A program made the position numbers and the translations under genes. DNA of 64,000 nucleotides from the NCBI RefSeq assembly GCF_017565645.3, contig NZ_CP086136.1, positions 3,455,501 to 3,519,500 of the forward strand, read 5' to 3'. A model generated the notes under the pieces. It was not told the DNA's origin and ran no database searches. It was given only the letters and a program-made list of their open reading frames with translations. The DNA is from Bradyrhizobium barranii subsp. barranii (GTDB lineage: Bacteria; Pseudomonadota; Alphaproteobacteria; Rhizobiales; Xanthobacteraceae). Below are positions 1 through 8,228 of the stretch, in pieces; position 1 is the first letter of the stretch, and the number at the start of each line of letters is the position of its first letter.

Positions 1-747
1 GGCGCGCGCGTGACGGGGATGAAGCTGGATGAGCAGGGCATGCAGCGGATGCCGGGCATCGCCGCGCCAAAGCTCATCTTCATGACGCCCTCGCATCAGC
101 ACCCGACCGGGCGGCTGATGTCGCTCGCGCGCCGCACTGAATTCCTGGGCATGAGCAGGCCAGGCGAGACCTGGATCGTCGAAGACGATTACGACGGCGA
201 ATTCCATTATGACAGCCGGCCGGTGCCGGCCTTGCAGGGGTTAGACGCCCACGGCCGCGTGTTCTATGTCGGAACGTTCTCGAAGGCGATGACGTCGGAT
301 ATCCGGCTCGGCTATGTCGTCGCGCCACCGGGGCTGGTCGGCACCCTCGAGATCGCACAGCGGCACATCGGGCTGATCGCCTCCAGCCACATCCAGGAAG
401 CGCTGGCGGAGTTCATCGCCGACGGGCATTTTCTCGCGCATCTGCGCCGGATGCGGCGGCTCTATCACGCGCGCCGCGATCACCTCGTCGAGGGACTGGA
501 GCGCCATCTGGGCGAAGTTCTGTCCGCTGAAGTGCCGTCGGGCGGCATCCAGCTGGTCGCCCGCCTCAAGCGCGGTCGCGCCGATCAGGCGGCGGTACAA
601 CGGCTGGTCGAGGCAGGCGTCGAAACGCGGGCCCTGTCCAGCCTGGCGCTCGGCCGTCCACGCGACCATGGCCTGCTGCTCGGCTTCGCGGCCTGGCGCG
701 AGAATGAGATCAGCGCAGCGGTGCGGACGATGGCGTCGTGCTTCTAG
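1..747 (+). CDS. MocR/PdxR-type regulator, C-terminal aminotransferase-like domain (5' partial)
   Basis: The reading frame is open from the first base, so the N-terminal part lies outside the window. The visible 248 residues form a fold-type I aminotransferase domain. The motif VEDDYDGEF and the Schiff-base lysine context GTFSKAM, followed by RLGYVVAP, are typical of the PLP-binding domain of GntR/MocR regulators such as PdxR. In that family a winged-helix domain precedes this domain, and the protein senses PLP or amino-substrates to control vitamin B6 or amino-acid genes. The GntR domain itself cannot be seen here, so a stand-alone PLP aminotransferase is possible but less likely. A palindromic repeat follows the stop codon directly. 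Confidence 0.8.
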   Translation, partial: GARVTGMKLDEQGMQRMPGIAAPKLIFMTPSHQHPTGRLMSLARRTEFLGMSRPGETWIVEDDYDGEFHYDSRPVPALQGLDAHGRVFYVGTFSKAMTSDIRLGYVVAPPGLVGTLEIAQRHIGLIASSHIQEALAEFIADGHFLAHLRRMRRLYHARRDHLVEGLERHLGEVLSAEVPSGGIQLVARLKRGRADQAAVQRLVEAGVETRALSSLALGRPRDHGLLLGFAAWRENEISAAVRTMASCF

Positions 748-794
748 AGCATGATCCGGAAAAGTGTGAAGCGGTTTTCCGAAAAGATCATGCT
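748..794. repeat. Intergenic palindrome (AGCATGATC family)
   Basis: An imperfect inverted repeat with outer arms AGCATGATC and GATCATGCT and inner CGGAAAA/TTTTCCG pairing, lying directly between the regulator stop codon and the convergent OsmC-fusion gene. It can fold as an RNA hairpin and may end transcription from both sides, but there is no T-run. Similar elements are common in Bradyrhizobium intergenic regions (general knowledge, not checked here). Confidence 0.7.
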
Positions 795-808
795 TAAACA
801 ATAACGCG

Positions 809-2032
809 CTAGTCCACGGCCTTCGTTACGATGCGGATCTCCGAGGTCAGCGTCCGGTGCACCGGGCACTTGTCGGCGATCTCCATCAGCTTCTTGCGTT
901 GCTCCGCATCGAGCGCGCCGTCGATCGCGATGTCGCGCTCGATCTGGTCGAGCATGCCATCGCGCGTCTCGCACTCCGCGCAGTCCTTGGCGTAGATTTT
1001 CGAATGCTTCAGCGTGACCGTGACGCGATCGAGCGGCAGCGATTTGCGATCGGCATAGAGGCGCATGGTCATGGAGGTGCAGGCACCCAGCCCGGCGAGC
1101 AGGAAGTCGTAAGGGCCGGGGCCGGCATCCTCGCCGCCAGCGGCGACCGGCTCGTCAGCCACCAGATGGTGCGGGCCGACGGTGATGAGCTGGTTGAACT
1201 TGCTCTTGCGGGTCTCCTGCACGACCACTTTGCGCGGCTCTTCCGCGAGATCCATCGCCTTCGCGGGCTTCGCGGTGTCGATGTAGCGGCTGGCCCAGGC
1301 CGCGATCACGTCGGCCGCGTAGAGGGCGTCGGCCGGCTTGGTCAGGAGATGATCGGCGTGGTCGAGCGAGACGAAGCTCTTGGGGTGCTTGGCCGCAACG
1401 AAAATCTTGGTCGCATTGTCGATGCCGACGGTGTCGTCGACAGGGGACTGCATCACGAGCAGGGCCTTGTGCAGGCCGGTGATGTCCTTCATCAGTTCTT
1501 GCTCGGCGATGTCGTCGAGGAATTCGCGCTTGATGCGGAACGGGCGCCCCGCGAGCGAGACCTCGACTTCGCCCTGCGCGCGGATGCTGTCGAGATGCTC
1601 GCTGAACAGACCGGTGACGTGAGCGGGATCGGACGGCGCCGCGATGGTCACGACAGCCTTGGCTTCCGGAATCCTTCCGGCCGCGGCGAGGATCGCGGCA
1701 CCGCCGAGGCTGTGGCCGATCAGGATCGATGGCGCCGTGCGGAGCTGGCGCAGATGATCGGCGGCGCGCACGAGGTCGGCGACGTTGGAGGTGAACGTCG
1801 AATTGGCAAAATCGCCTTCGCTGGAGCCGAGCCCGGTGAAGTCGAAGCGCAGCACCGCAATGCCCGTGGCGGCGAGCGCGACCGAGATGCGTTTTGCTGC
1901 CAGCGTGTCCTTGCCGCAGGTGAAGCAGTGCGCGAACAGCGCGTAGGCCGCGGGCTCGCCATCGGGCAGTTCCAGCGCGGCGGCTAGTTGATGGCCACCT
2001 TCGCCGGTGAATTGAAAGCGTTCGGTCGGCAT
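809..2032 (-). CDS. Bifunctional alpha/beta hydrolase-OsmC family protein
   Basis: A 407-residue fusion. Residues 1 to about 250 form an alpha/beta hydrolase with the nucleophile elbow GHSLGG, a later acidic DDTVG segment and a C-terminal catalytic His candidate in DHADHLL. Residues from about 260 to 407 form an OsmC/Ohr-type domain with the two peroxidatic cysteine contexts GLGACTSMTMR and DKCPVHRTL. OsmC domains reduce organic hydroperoxides. The hydrolase may act on an ester or lipid substrate. It is the last gene of a minus-strand operon, 25 bases after the sulfite-oxidase-like gene. Fusions of this architecture are known and annotated as bifunctional; their true substrate is unknown. Confidence 0.85.
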   Translation of the reverse strand: MPTERFQFTGEGGHQLAAALELPDGEPAAYALFAHCFTCGKDTLAAKRISVALAATGIAVLRFDFTGLGSSEGDFANSTFTSNVADLVRAADHLRQLRTAPSILIGHSLGGAAILAAAGRIPEAKAVVTIAAPSDPAHVTGLFSEHLDSIRAQGEVEVSLAGRPFRIKREFLDDIAEQELMKDITGLHKALLVMQSPVDDTVGIDNATKIFVAAKHPKSFVSLDHADHLLTKPADALYAADVIAAWASRYIDTAKPAKAMDLAEEPRKVVVQETRKSKFNQLITVGPHHLVADEPVAAGGEDAGPGPYDFLLAGLGACTSMTMRLYADRKSLPLDRVTVTLKHSKIYAKDCAECETRDGMLDQIERDIAIDGALDAEQRKKLMEIADKCPVHRTLTSEIRIVTKAVD

Positions 2033-2057
2033 GGGCTTCCCCCGTCCTTGCTTGAAC

Positions 2058-2720
2058 CTAATCGGCTGAATAACGCTGCTCGGCCCAAGGATCGCCGCGG
2101 TTATGATAGCCGCGGACTTCCCAGAAGCCCGGCGCGTCCTCGGTCAGGAACTCGATGGCCTGAAGCCATTTGGCGCTCTTCCAGAAATACAGATGCGGCA
2201 CGACGAGCCGTACCGGGCCGCCGTGCTCTTCGGTCAGCGGCTGACCCGACCAGCTGTGGGCGAGCAGCGCGTCCTCGGCGGCAAAGTCTTCCAGCGTGAG
2301 GTTGGTGGTGTAGCCGTCATGGGAATGCAGGACCACGAAGCGAGCGTCCTCGCGCGGCTGGCAAGCCGCAAGCAGCTCGCGCGTGGCGAGGCCCTCCCAC
2401 TCATTGTCGTAGCGCGACCAGGTCGTCACGCAGTGAATGTCGGAGGTGATCTGCGCCTGCTTCTGCGCGGCGAATTCGGCAAAGGTCCAGAACACGGGGG
2501 TCTCGATCGCGCCGTAGACGTCGAGCCGCCAGCGTTCGCGCGAAACCGGCGGCACGACTCCGAGATCGAGCACCGGCCAGTCCTTGGTGAGATGCTGGCC
2601 CGGCGGCAGTCGCTTATCCTCCGGTCGCGTAACGCGGCCCGTGAGGAAGCGGCCTTCGCGCGCCCATTTCTCCTTGGTGCGCGTCAGCTTGCTGTCGGGC
2701 GGCTCGTTGTCGTCGGCCAT
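2058..2720 (-). CDS. Sulfite-oxidase-like molybdopterin-dependent oxidoreductase
   Basis: A 220-residue protein of the oxidoreductase molybdopterin-binding domain family (YuiH/MsrP-like). The segment DIHCVTTWSRYDNEWEG carries the cysteine expected to ligate molybdenum, and VRLVVPHLYFWKSAKW is typical of the family C-terminal half. No twin-arginine signal and no heme domain are visible, so it is probably cytoplasmic. The start lies 3 bases after the stop codon of the MHS transporter, indicating translational coupling. Its electron partner may be the ferredoxin encoded upstream in the same operon, but this is inference. Substrate unknown. Confidence 0.85.
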   Translation of the reverse strand: MADDNEPPDSKLTRTKEKWAREGRFLTGRVTRPEDKRLPPGQHLTKDWPVLDLGVVPPVSRERWRLDVYGAIETPVFWTFAEFAAQKQAQITSDIHCVTTWSRYDNEWEGLATRELLAACQPREDARFVVLHSHDGYTTNLTLEDFAAEDALLAHSWSGQPLTEEHGGPVRLVVPHLYFWKSAKWLQAIEFLTEDAPGFWEVRGYHNRGDPWAEQRYSAD

Positions 2721-2723
2721 GAG

Positions 2724-4058
2724 CTACTCGTGGCGATGCATCGCAGAGGCGTGCTTGGTGTCACGCATGGTGGAATAGATGATCAGCGACAGGCAGATGA
2801 CGCCGGCGAGATAGTAATAGAACCACTCCTCATGCCCGATGCTCTTGAAATAGAGCGCGATCGCCGGTGCCGTGCCGCCGAAGATCGAGACCGTGATGGC
2901 GTAGGGCAGGCCGACGCCGAGGGCGCGGACATTGGTCGGGAACAGCTCGGCCTTCACCACGGCGTTGATCGAGGTGTAACCGGCGACGAACAGCCAAGCG
3001 CAGCAGATCAGGATGAAGGCCATGAACGGCGACTTGGTCTCCTTCAGCGTCATCAGCAGCGGCACGGTCGCGAGCGTACCCGCGACGCCGAAAAAGATCA
3101 GCAGCGGTTTGCGGCCGATCTTGTCGGAGATCGCGCCGTAGATCGGCTGCAGGATGGTCGCGAAGATCAGCGTGCCGAAGATCACGAAAGTGGTCTGGTC
3201 CTCGGTCAGGCCGACCGAGAGCTTGACGAACGTCTGCATGTAGGTGGTGAAGGTGTAGAACGCCGCGGTGCCGCCGGCCGTGAGGCCCACTACCAGCAGC
3301 AACTCGCGCGGGTAGCGTAGCAGATTGGCCAGCGAGCCGGTCGGCTTCACCACCTTCTTGGCTTCCTCGAAGGCCTCAGTCTCGTGCAGATTGCGTCTCA
3401 TCACTGCGGCAAAGATCGCCAGCGCCGCGCCGATCGCAAACGGGATGCGCCAGCCCCAGGCTCTGAGCTCCTCCGGCGTGAGGAAGACCTTTTGCAGGAG
3501 CAGCAGCACAATGATCGCGGTGAGCTGGCCGCCGATCAACGTGACGTATTGAAAGCTCGAATAGAAGCCGCGATGCTTGGGATCGGCAACCTCGCTGAGA
3601 TAGGTCGCGCTGGCACCATATTCGCCGCCGAGGCTCAGGCCTTCGATGACGCGGGCGAGCGCCAGGATCACCGGCGCGGCGAAACCGATGGTCGCATAGG
3701 TCGGCGTCAGCGCGATGATCAGCGAGCCGAAGCACATGAAGACAACGGATAATGTCAGCGAGATACGACGGCCGAAATGATCTGCGATGTAGCCGAACAG
3801 CCAGCCGCCCAGGGGGCGCATCAGGAAGGTCGCCGCGAACACCACGGCGACGTTCAATTGCTGGACGACGGGGTCGTTGCCGGGGAAGAAGGCCGGAGCG
3901 AAATAGAGCGCGAACGCCGTATAGGCGTAAAAATCGTACCACTCGACGAGGTTGCCGATCGAGCCGATGAAGATCGCCTTGATCCGCCGTTTGGCGTCGG
4001 CGATGTCGATGTCGATGTCGATGTGATCAGAGGCCGGTAGGGTTGCTTGCTCTGTCAC
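2724..4058 (-). CDS. MFS transporter, metabolite:H+ symporter (MHS) family
   Basis: A 444-residue integral membrane protein with about 12 hydrophobic segments. The N-terminal signature GNLVEWYDFYAY and the loop RPLGGWLFGYIADHFGRR place it in the MHS family, whose members import dicarboxylates, betaines and similar acids with protons. I start it at the GTG at 4058, preceded by GGAGAGAGG at good spacing. An earlier in-frame start would run into the P450 gene. Residues about 10-17 are an acidic stretch, DIDIDID, encoded by a 6-base tandem repeat. It lies between the P450 gene (32-base gap) and the sulfite-oxidase-like gene, so it may import the substrate handled by those enzymes. Confidence 0.85.
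   Translation of the reverse strand: MTEQATLPASDHIDIDIDIADAKRRIKAIFIGSIGNLVEWYDFYAYTAFALYFAPAFFPGNDPVVQQLNVAVVFAATFLMRPLGGWLFGYIADHFGRRISLTLSVVFMCFGSLIIALTPTYATIGFAAPVILALARVIEGLSLGGEYGASATYLSEVADPKHRGFYSSFQYVTLIGGQLTAIIVLLLLQKVFLTPEELRAWGWRIPFAIGAALAIFAAVMRRNLHETEAFEEAKKVVKPTGSLANLLRYPRELLLVVGLTAGGTAAFYTFTTYMQTFVKLSVGLTEDQTTFVIFGTLIFATILQPIYGAISDKIGRKPLLIFFGVAGTLATVPLLMTLKETKSPFMAFILICCAWLFVAGYTSINAVVKAELFPTNVRALGVGLPYAITVSIFGGTAPAIALYFKSIGHEEWFYYYLAGVICLSLIIYSTMRDTKHASAMHRHE
4002..4024. repeat. Hexanucleotide tandem repeat inside the MHS transporter gene
   Basis: GATGTC is repeated about 3.8 times on the plus strand, encoding Asp-Ile repeats just after the transporter start. Because the unit is six bases, copy-number change would lengthen the acidic N-terminus without shifting frame. 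Confidence 0.8.
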
Positions 4059-4090
4059 GTCCGGCCTCTCTCCGTTGGTCTTGGAAAGGT

Positions 4091-5311
4091 CTACATCGCC
4101 TTTCCGAACAGAAATGGCAACTGGCGGGGGCCTCTCACGGTGCCCTGTGACCAGGTCACCGTGCCTGCCGGATCGAGGGCGAAGTCCGGGATCCGCTTCA
4201 GCCATTCCTCCAGCGCAACCTGCATCTCCATGCGTGCAAGGTTGGAACCGACGCAGCGGTGGATGCCGAGGCCGAAGGCGGCGTGGCGGTTCTCGCGGCG
4301 GTCGATCACGACTTTGTCAGCGTCCGGAAACATCTTGGGATCACGGTTCGCGGCCGGGAACGACAGCAGCACCATGTTGCCCGCCTTGACCGGGCAGCCC
4401 GAGATCGTGGTCTCCTTGACCACCTCACGGGCCATGGTCACCGGCGAATAGGCCCGCAGCAGCTCCTCCACGGCGATCGGGATCAGCCCGGGCTCGGCGA
4501 TCAGCCGTTCGCGGTCGGCCGGCGTCCGGGCGAGATGCCAGAGCGAGGAGCCGATCGCACTCCAGGTGGTGTCGATGCCCGCGATCAGGAGCAGCCGCAG
4601 CGAACCCAGCACATGGGACTCTTCCAGCGGCTGGCCTTCCTTGTCCTTGGCATTCATCAGATAGGAAATCAGATCGTCAGTCGGCTTCGATCTGCGCTCC
4701 TCGATATGCGTCCTGAAATAGGCGCTCATCTCCTGCACGGCCTGGAGCAGCTTGCTCTCGTCCTTGATGCCGAGCTCGAGGATCATGTGGATCCAGTCGA
4801 TGAACAGATCGCTGTCGCTCTCGGGAATGCCGAGCATGTGGGCGATGGCCTGAACCGGAATATATTTGCTGTAGCGCGCTGCGGCATCGACCTTGCCATC
4901 GGCAATGAACCCGTCGATCAGCTCGTTGCAGATCGCGCGCATCCGCGGTTCCAGCTTCTTCATCGCGTCCGGCGTGAAAGGCGGCAACAGCAATTGCTTG
5001 GCTGGCTTGTGCACGGGCGGGTCGGAGGTGATCGGCGGAGCGGCGTTCCTGGCGACTTCGGGCCGAACGTCACGGACGATGATGCGGCGCGAGGAGAAAT
5101 GCTCGGTGTCGTTGGCGATCTCGCGCACCGCCTCATAAGTCGTCGGCATGTAGCAGCCGAGGAAGCGCTTTGTATGCACCACCGGGCTCGCGGAGCGAAG
5201 CTCCTCCCAGATCGAGAACGGATCCTCCGTCCATTGCGGATCGGTGTGGTCGAAATCGTTGACCCAGTCGGTGACGGGCGGGTGGGCGACAGGCTGGCTG
5301 ACGTCGGACAT
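4091..5311 (-). CDS. Cytochrome P450
   Basis: A 406-residue soluble bacterial P450. The I-helix AGIDTT (oxygen activation), the K-helix ELLR (ExxR motif) and the heme-binding loop FGLGIHRCVG with its thiolate cysteine are all present and correct. I start it at the ATG at 5311 (MSDVSQ), with GAGGGA upstream. A longer form starting near 5350 lacks support. It is 59 bases downstream of a small ferredoxin gene, its likely electron donor. The ferredoxin reductase is not in the window. Substrate unknown; the MHS transporter and TetR regulator nearby suggest an inducible small-molecule hydroxylase. Confidence 0.92.
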   Translation of the reverse strand: MSDVSQPVAHPPVTDWVNDFDHTDPQWTEDPFSIWEELRSASPVVHTKRFLGCYMPTTYEAVREIANDTEHFSSRRIIVRDVRPEVARNAAPPITSDPPVHKPAKQLLLPPFTPDAMKKLEPRMRAICNELIDGFIADGKVDAAARYSKYIPVQAIAHMLGIPESDSDLFIDWIHMILELGIKDESKLLQAVQEMSAYFRTHIEERRSKPTDDLISYLMNAKDKEGQPLEESHVLGSLRLLLIAGIDTTWSAIGSSLWHLARTPADRERLIAEPGLIPIAVEELLRAYSPVTMAREVVKETTISGCPVKAGNMVLLSFPAANRDPKMFPDADKVVIDRRENRHAAFGLGIHRCVGSNLARMEMQVALEEWLKRIPDFALDPAGTVTWSQGTVRGPRQLPFLFGKAM

Positions 5312-5370
5312 GGCAGGAAATCCCTCGGGGCTCGTGTTCGCTAAAAGCACGCAAGCGGGCAGGGGCCGCG

Positions 5371-5580
5371 CTACTCCTCGATCACATCGATCGCAATCTC
5401 CGGGCAGTTGGATTTGGCAAGCCAGGCCTTGTCTTCGAGTCCGGGCGGCACGGTGCCGTCCCCGGCCTCATGGGCGTTGCCGTATTCGTCCAGCTCGAAC
5501 AGCTCCGGTGCGAGCGCCTTGCAGCGTGCGTGGCCCTGGCATTTGTCGGGATCGACGTGAACCCTCAGTCGCTCTGTCAT
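5371..5580 (-). CDS. Small ferredoxin (3Fe-4S type), P450 partner
   Basis: A 69-residue acidic protein with a cluster motif CQGHARC, where histidine replaces the usual second cysteine, and a distal CP in NCPE. This pattern is characteristic of the Fer4_13/3Fe-4S ferredoxins that feed electrons to bacterial P450s. The gene is first in the operon with the P450 gene and starts opposite the TetR gene. A candidate promoter (TTGACA, 18 bases, TGTAAT) lies about 100 bases upstream. Confidence 0.9.
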   Translation of the reverse strand: MTERLRVHVDPDKCQGHARCKALAPELFELDEYGNAHEAGDGTVPPGLEDKAWLAKSNCPEIAIDVIEE

Positions 5581-5678
5581 GGCGGCTTCCTCGGTCGTGT
5601 GCGCGGAGCCCGAAGGCTGGCGCGTTCCTCATGTCAATGTTGTCGGCGGCATTTGCCGCCTATTCTAAGTTATATGCT

Positions 5679-5708
5679 ATTACATTCGCGACAGGCTTCC
5701 CCTGTCAA
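5679..5708 (-). promoter_or_regulatory. Candidate promoter of the ferredoxin-P450 operon
   Basis: On the minus strand TTGACA (5708-5703) is separated by 18 bases from TGTAAT (5684-5679). This is a good match to a housekeeping sigma-70-type promoter and points at the ferredoxin gene. An inverted repeat (5690-5706) overlaps the -35 box and spacer, so bound repressor would block it. Confidence 0.5.
5690..5706. promoter_or_regulatory. Candidate TetR operator
   Basis: Perfect inverted repeat GACAGG-CTTCC-CCTGTC in the 155-base divergent region, 30 bases upstream of the TetR start and on top of the ferredoxin-P450 promoter candidate. Its position fits autorepression and operon repression by the adjacent TetR protein. 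Confidence 0.45.
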
Positions 5709-5735
5709 GCGCAAACTTATAGGCTTCGCCGTAAC

Positions 5736-6383
5736 ATGCGTTCACAACTCGTCCGTAAGCCGGAGAATACCTACCACCATGGCGATCTCCGTGACGCCCT
5801 GATCAAGGCCGCGCTGCGCGAGGCGGAGCAGGGCGGCGCCGAGGCGATCAGCATCAAGGCGCTTGCCAAACAGCTCGGCGTCTCGCAGCCGGCGCCGTAT
5901 CGGCATTTTGCCGACCGTGATGCGCTGCTAACGGCGGTGACGGCGGAGGCGTTCCGGCAGCTGAGTGCACTTCTGCGCGAGGCGATGGCGAAGCCGTCGA
6001 AGCAATCGAAATTGTCGCGGCTGGCGCAGGCGACGCTCGATTTCGGTCTGCGCCGCAACGGCATCTATCGCCTGATGTTCGCTTCCCGCACCGTGTCATG
6101 CGCGGCAAAGGGCAGCGAGCTGCACGACGCCACGCGCGAGACTTTCGCGCTGGTGATCGAGGCCCTCGAGGCGCCGGCGGTCGGCTTCTTGCGCGAGCGG
6201 CAAGCGCTCAAGATCTGGGCGGCGTTGCATGGCGTGGTGATGCTGGCCGAGCAGGGCCTGTTCACCGGCGAGGCCGCGCATGCCACGCGCGAGGAACTGG
6301 TCGAGGACTTTGTGAACGAAACGAAGGCCGCGCTCGTTGCTGCGATCAAGGATGCACGACGTCGGAAAAAGTCCGGCGCCTAG
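5736..6383 (+). CDS. TetR/AcrR family transcriptional regulator
   Basis: A 215-residue regulator. The N-terminal HTH is visible in AISIKALAKQLGVSQPAPYR followed by HFADRDALL, the usual TetR recognition-helix region (residues about 30-65). The C-terminal half resembles the WHG-type ligand domain, with MFASRTVSC in the middle. I start it at the ATG at 5736, because the frame is open further upstream only across the promoter region. It is divergent from the ferredoxin-P450 operon and probably represses it. Its stop overlaps the convergent racemase-like gene by 4 bases. Confidence 0.88.
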   Translation: MRSQLVRKPENTYHHGDLRDALIKAALREAEQGGAEAISIKALAKQLGVSQPAPYRHFADRDALLTAVTAEAFRQLSALLREAMAKPSKQSKLSRLAQATLDFGLRRNGIYRLMFASRTVSCAAKGSELHDATRETFALVIEALEAPAVGFLRERQALKIWAALHGVVMLAEQGLFTGEAAHATREELVEDFVNETKAALVAAIKDARRRKKSGA

Positions 6384-7030
6384 GCCTTCGCTTTCAGCAG
6401 CCTCATCAGCTTGTCGACCGCGCTGTCCGGAGTCGTCACGACCGGGCGTCCGGTGGCTTCGGCGACCAGCGGCGCGGTCGCCGCGATGCTGAATTGCGCA
6501 AGCGCAATGACGTCGCAATCGCGCAAGTCCTTTGAAGCCTCGACAATCAGCCTGTCGTGCGTGGCGCGGTCGCCGCGATCGAGCGCGGCCAGCGCGCCCT
6601 CGGCGAGTTTCGGCACGACCTGGGCGGAGGCCGGAAACTCCGGTGGCATCGAGGCCAGTGTCGGCGGGAAAGTCGAGAGCAGGCCGATGCGCTTGCCCAT
6701 GGTCACGGCCTGCTCGATCATCGCCTCGTTCGGCTTCAGCACGGGCATCGGCATATGCGCGTGTGCGACGGCCTCGATGCAGGGGCCGAAGGCCGAGCAG
6801 GTGAACAGGATTCCGTTCGCTCCCGTAGCTGCCGCATAGTCGCCGAGCGCGAGGAAGCGCTCGGTCATGGCATCGTTGAGCACGCCGTCGCAGGCCAGAT
6901 CCGCCGACAGGCTGTCGTCGAGCAGGTTCATCAGCCGCGCCTCTGGCCACGCCTTCGCGAACGCAGCCTCGATCGGCGCGATGGAATGCTTGAGGGCGTG
7001 GATGAGGGCGATGCGTGGGGGCGTCGTCAT
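6380..7030 (-). CDS. Aspartate/glutamate racemase family protein
   Basis: A 216-residue protein of the Asp/Glu/hydantoin racemase superfamily, which also includes arylmalonate decarboxylase. The segment LFTCSAFGPC carries a catalytic cysteine candidate. The second cysteine expected in true two-base racemases is not obvious at the usual C-terminal place, where AQFSIAA stands, so racemase activity is uncertain and another reaction on a similar acid is possible. It lies downstream of the AapJ-type binding protein, separated by a palindromic repeat, which suggests a role in metabolising an imported amino or dicarboxylic acid. It overlaps the convergent TetR gene by 4 bases. Confidence 0.75.
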   Translation of the reverse strand: MTTPPRIALIHALKHSIAPIEAAFAKAWPEARLMNLLDDSLSADLACDGVLNDAMTERFLALGDYAAATGANGILFTCSAFGPCIEAVAHAHMPMPVLKPNEAMIEQAVTMGKRIGLLSTFPPTLASMPPEFPASAQVVPKLAEGALAALDRGDRATHDRLIVEASKDLRDCDVIALAQFSIAATAPLVAEATGRPVVTTPDSAVDKLMRLLKAKA

Positions 7031-7049
7031 TGGAGGTGATTACCTGACA

Positions 7050-7195
7050 GGTCTCGCGCCCCGGACGCAGCGCAATGCGAAGTACTGCGCTGCAGAGCCG
7101 GAGCCCATTGTGGCCGCTGGGTCCCGGCTCTGCGCAGCGGCGTACCGGACGATGCTTCGCATCGCCGGGAACGCTGCAGCGCGTCCGGGACAGGG
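7050..7195. repeat. Large intergenic palindromic repeat
   Basis: An element with a perfect 10-base inner inverted repeat GCAGAGCCGG (7092-7101) / CCGGCTCTGC (7124-7133) and outer imperfect arms containing CCCCGGACGC and GCGTCCGGG. It fills the gap between the aapJ-like and racemase-like genes. It may act as an mRNA-stabilising or attenuating structure inside the operon. Confidence 0.7.
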
Positions 7196-7202
7196 GAGAC
7201 AC

Positions 7203-8216
7203 TTACTTGAACGGCACCGCGTACATCAAGCCGCCCTTGCTCCAGAGGCCGTTGAGGCCGCGGTCGAGCTTGAGCGGGCTCGCCTTGCCGACATTGCGCT
7301 CGTAGATCTCGCCGTAATTGCCGGTGGCCTTGATCACCGTCACCAGCCATTTGTTGTCGAGACCGAGCCGCGAGCCGAGGTCGCCGGAGGCACCCAGCAG
7401 GCGCTGGACCGCCGGCGTCTGTGACTTCGCCATCTCGTCGACATTGCCTTGCGTGACACCGAGTTCCTCGGCCTCGATCAGGCCGTAATGCAACCAGGTG
7501 ATGATGTCGCTCCAGACTTCGTCACCGTTGCGGGTGAACGGCCCGAGCGGCTCCTTGCTGATGGTCTGCGGCAGCACGACGTAGTCGGCCGGATTCGGCG
7601 CCGCGGTCGTGACCGCGCCGGCGAGCGCGGAGGCGTCCTGGGTCATGGCATCGCAGCGGCCGCCGAAGAAGGTCTGGTACATGGTGTCGACGCGGTCGAA
7701 CACCAGCGGCTTCCAGTCGATGCCGTTGGCGCGGCCGTAATCGCCGAGCGTGACTTCATGCGTGGTGCCCTGCGCGACGCAGACAGTCGCACCCTTCAAA
7801 TCCTTGATCTCCTTCACGCCGAGATCCTTCTTCACGACAAAGCCCTGGCCGTCATAGAAGTTGACCGGCCCCTGGCGGAGGCCCAGCGTCACGCCGCGCA
7901 GATAGGTCTGCGTCGAGTTGCGGTAGAGTACGTCGATCTCGCCCGATTGCAGCGCGGTGAAGCGATTCTGCGCGGTCAGCGAGACGTAGCGCACCTTGCT
8001 GGCGTCGCCGAGCACGCCGGCCGCGAGCGCGCGGCAATAATCGACGTCGAGACCCTTGTAATTGCCCTGCGAGTCCGGCGCGGAGAAACCGGCAAAGCCG
8101 GCGCTGACGCCGCAGATCAGCGTGCCGCGGCTCTTCACCGTGTCGAGCGTCGCCGCCGACGCGGCAACCGTCGATGCCGCAAGCATGCCGGCTACGATAA
8201 CCACTTTCCTCATCAT
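7203..8216 (-). CDS. aapJ: Amino-acid ABC transporter substrate-binding protein (AapJ/BztA type)
   Basis: A 337-residue periplasmic binding protein. Residues 1-22 form a Sec signal peptide ending in SAA. The mature part begins with the family-3 pattern RGTLICGVSAGFAGFS and contains GLDVDYCRALAAG and TALQSGEIDVL, closely matching AapJ/BztA of the general L-amino-acid importer. The gene is 12 bases after the aminotransferase gene in a minus-strand operon, while the matching permease genes run divergently from 10542. An additional copy of the Aap system elsewhere is expected in rhizobia, so this may be a paralog with narrower specificity. Confidence 0.9.
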   Translation of the reverse strand: MMRKVVIVAGMLAASTVAASAATLDTVKSRGTLICGVSAGFAGFSAPDSQGNYKGLDVDYCRALAAGVLGDASKVRYVSLTAQNRFTALQSGEIDVLYRNSTQTYLRGVTLGLRQGPVNFYDGQGFVVKKDLGVKEIKDLKGATVCVAQGTTHEVTLGDYGRANGIDWKPLVFDRVDTMYQTFFGGRCDAMTQDASALAGAVTTAAPNPADYVVLPQTISKEPLGPFTRNGDEVWSDIITWLHYGLIEAEELGVTQGNVDEMAKSQTPAVQRLLGASGDLGSRLGLDNKWLVTVIKATGNYGEIYERNVGKASPLKLDRGLNGLWSKGGLMYAVPFK

Positions 8217-8228
8217 ATGAATCTCCCC

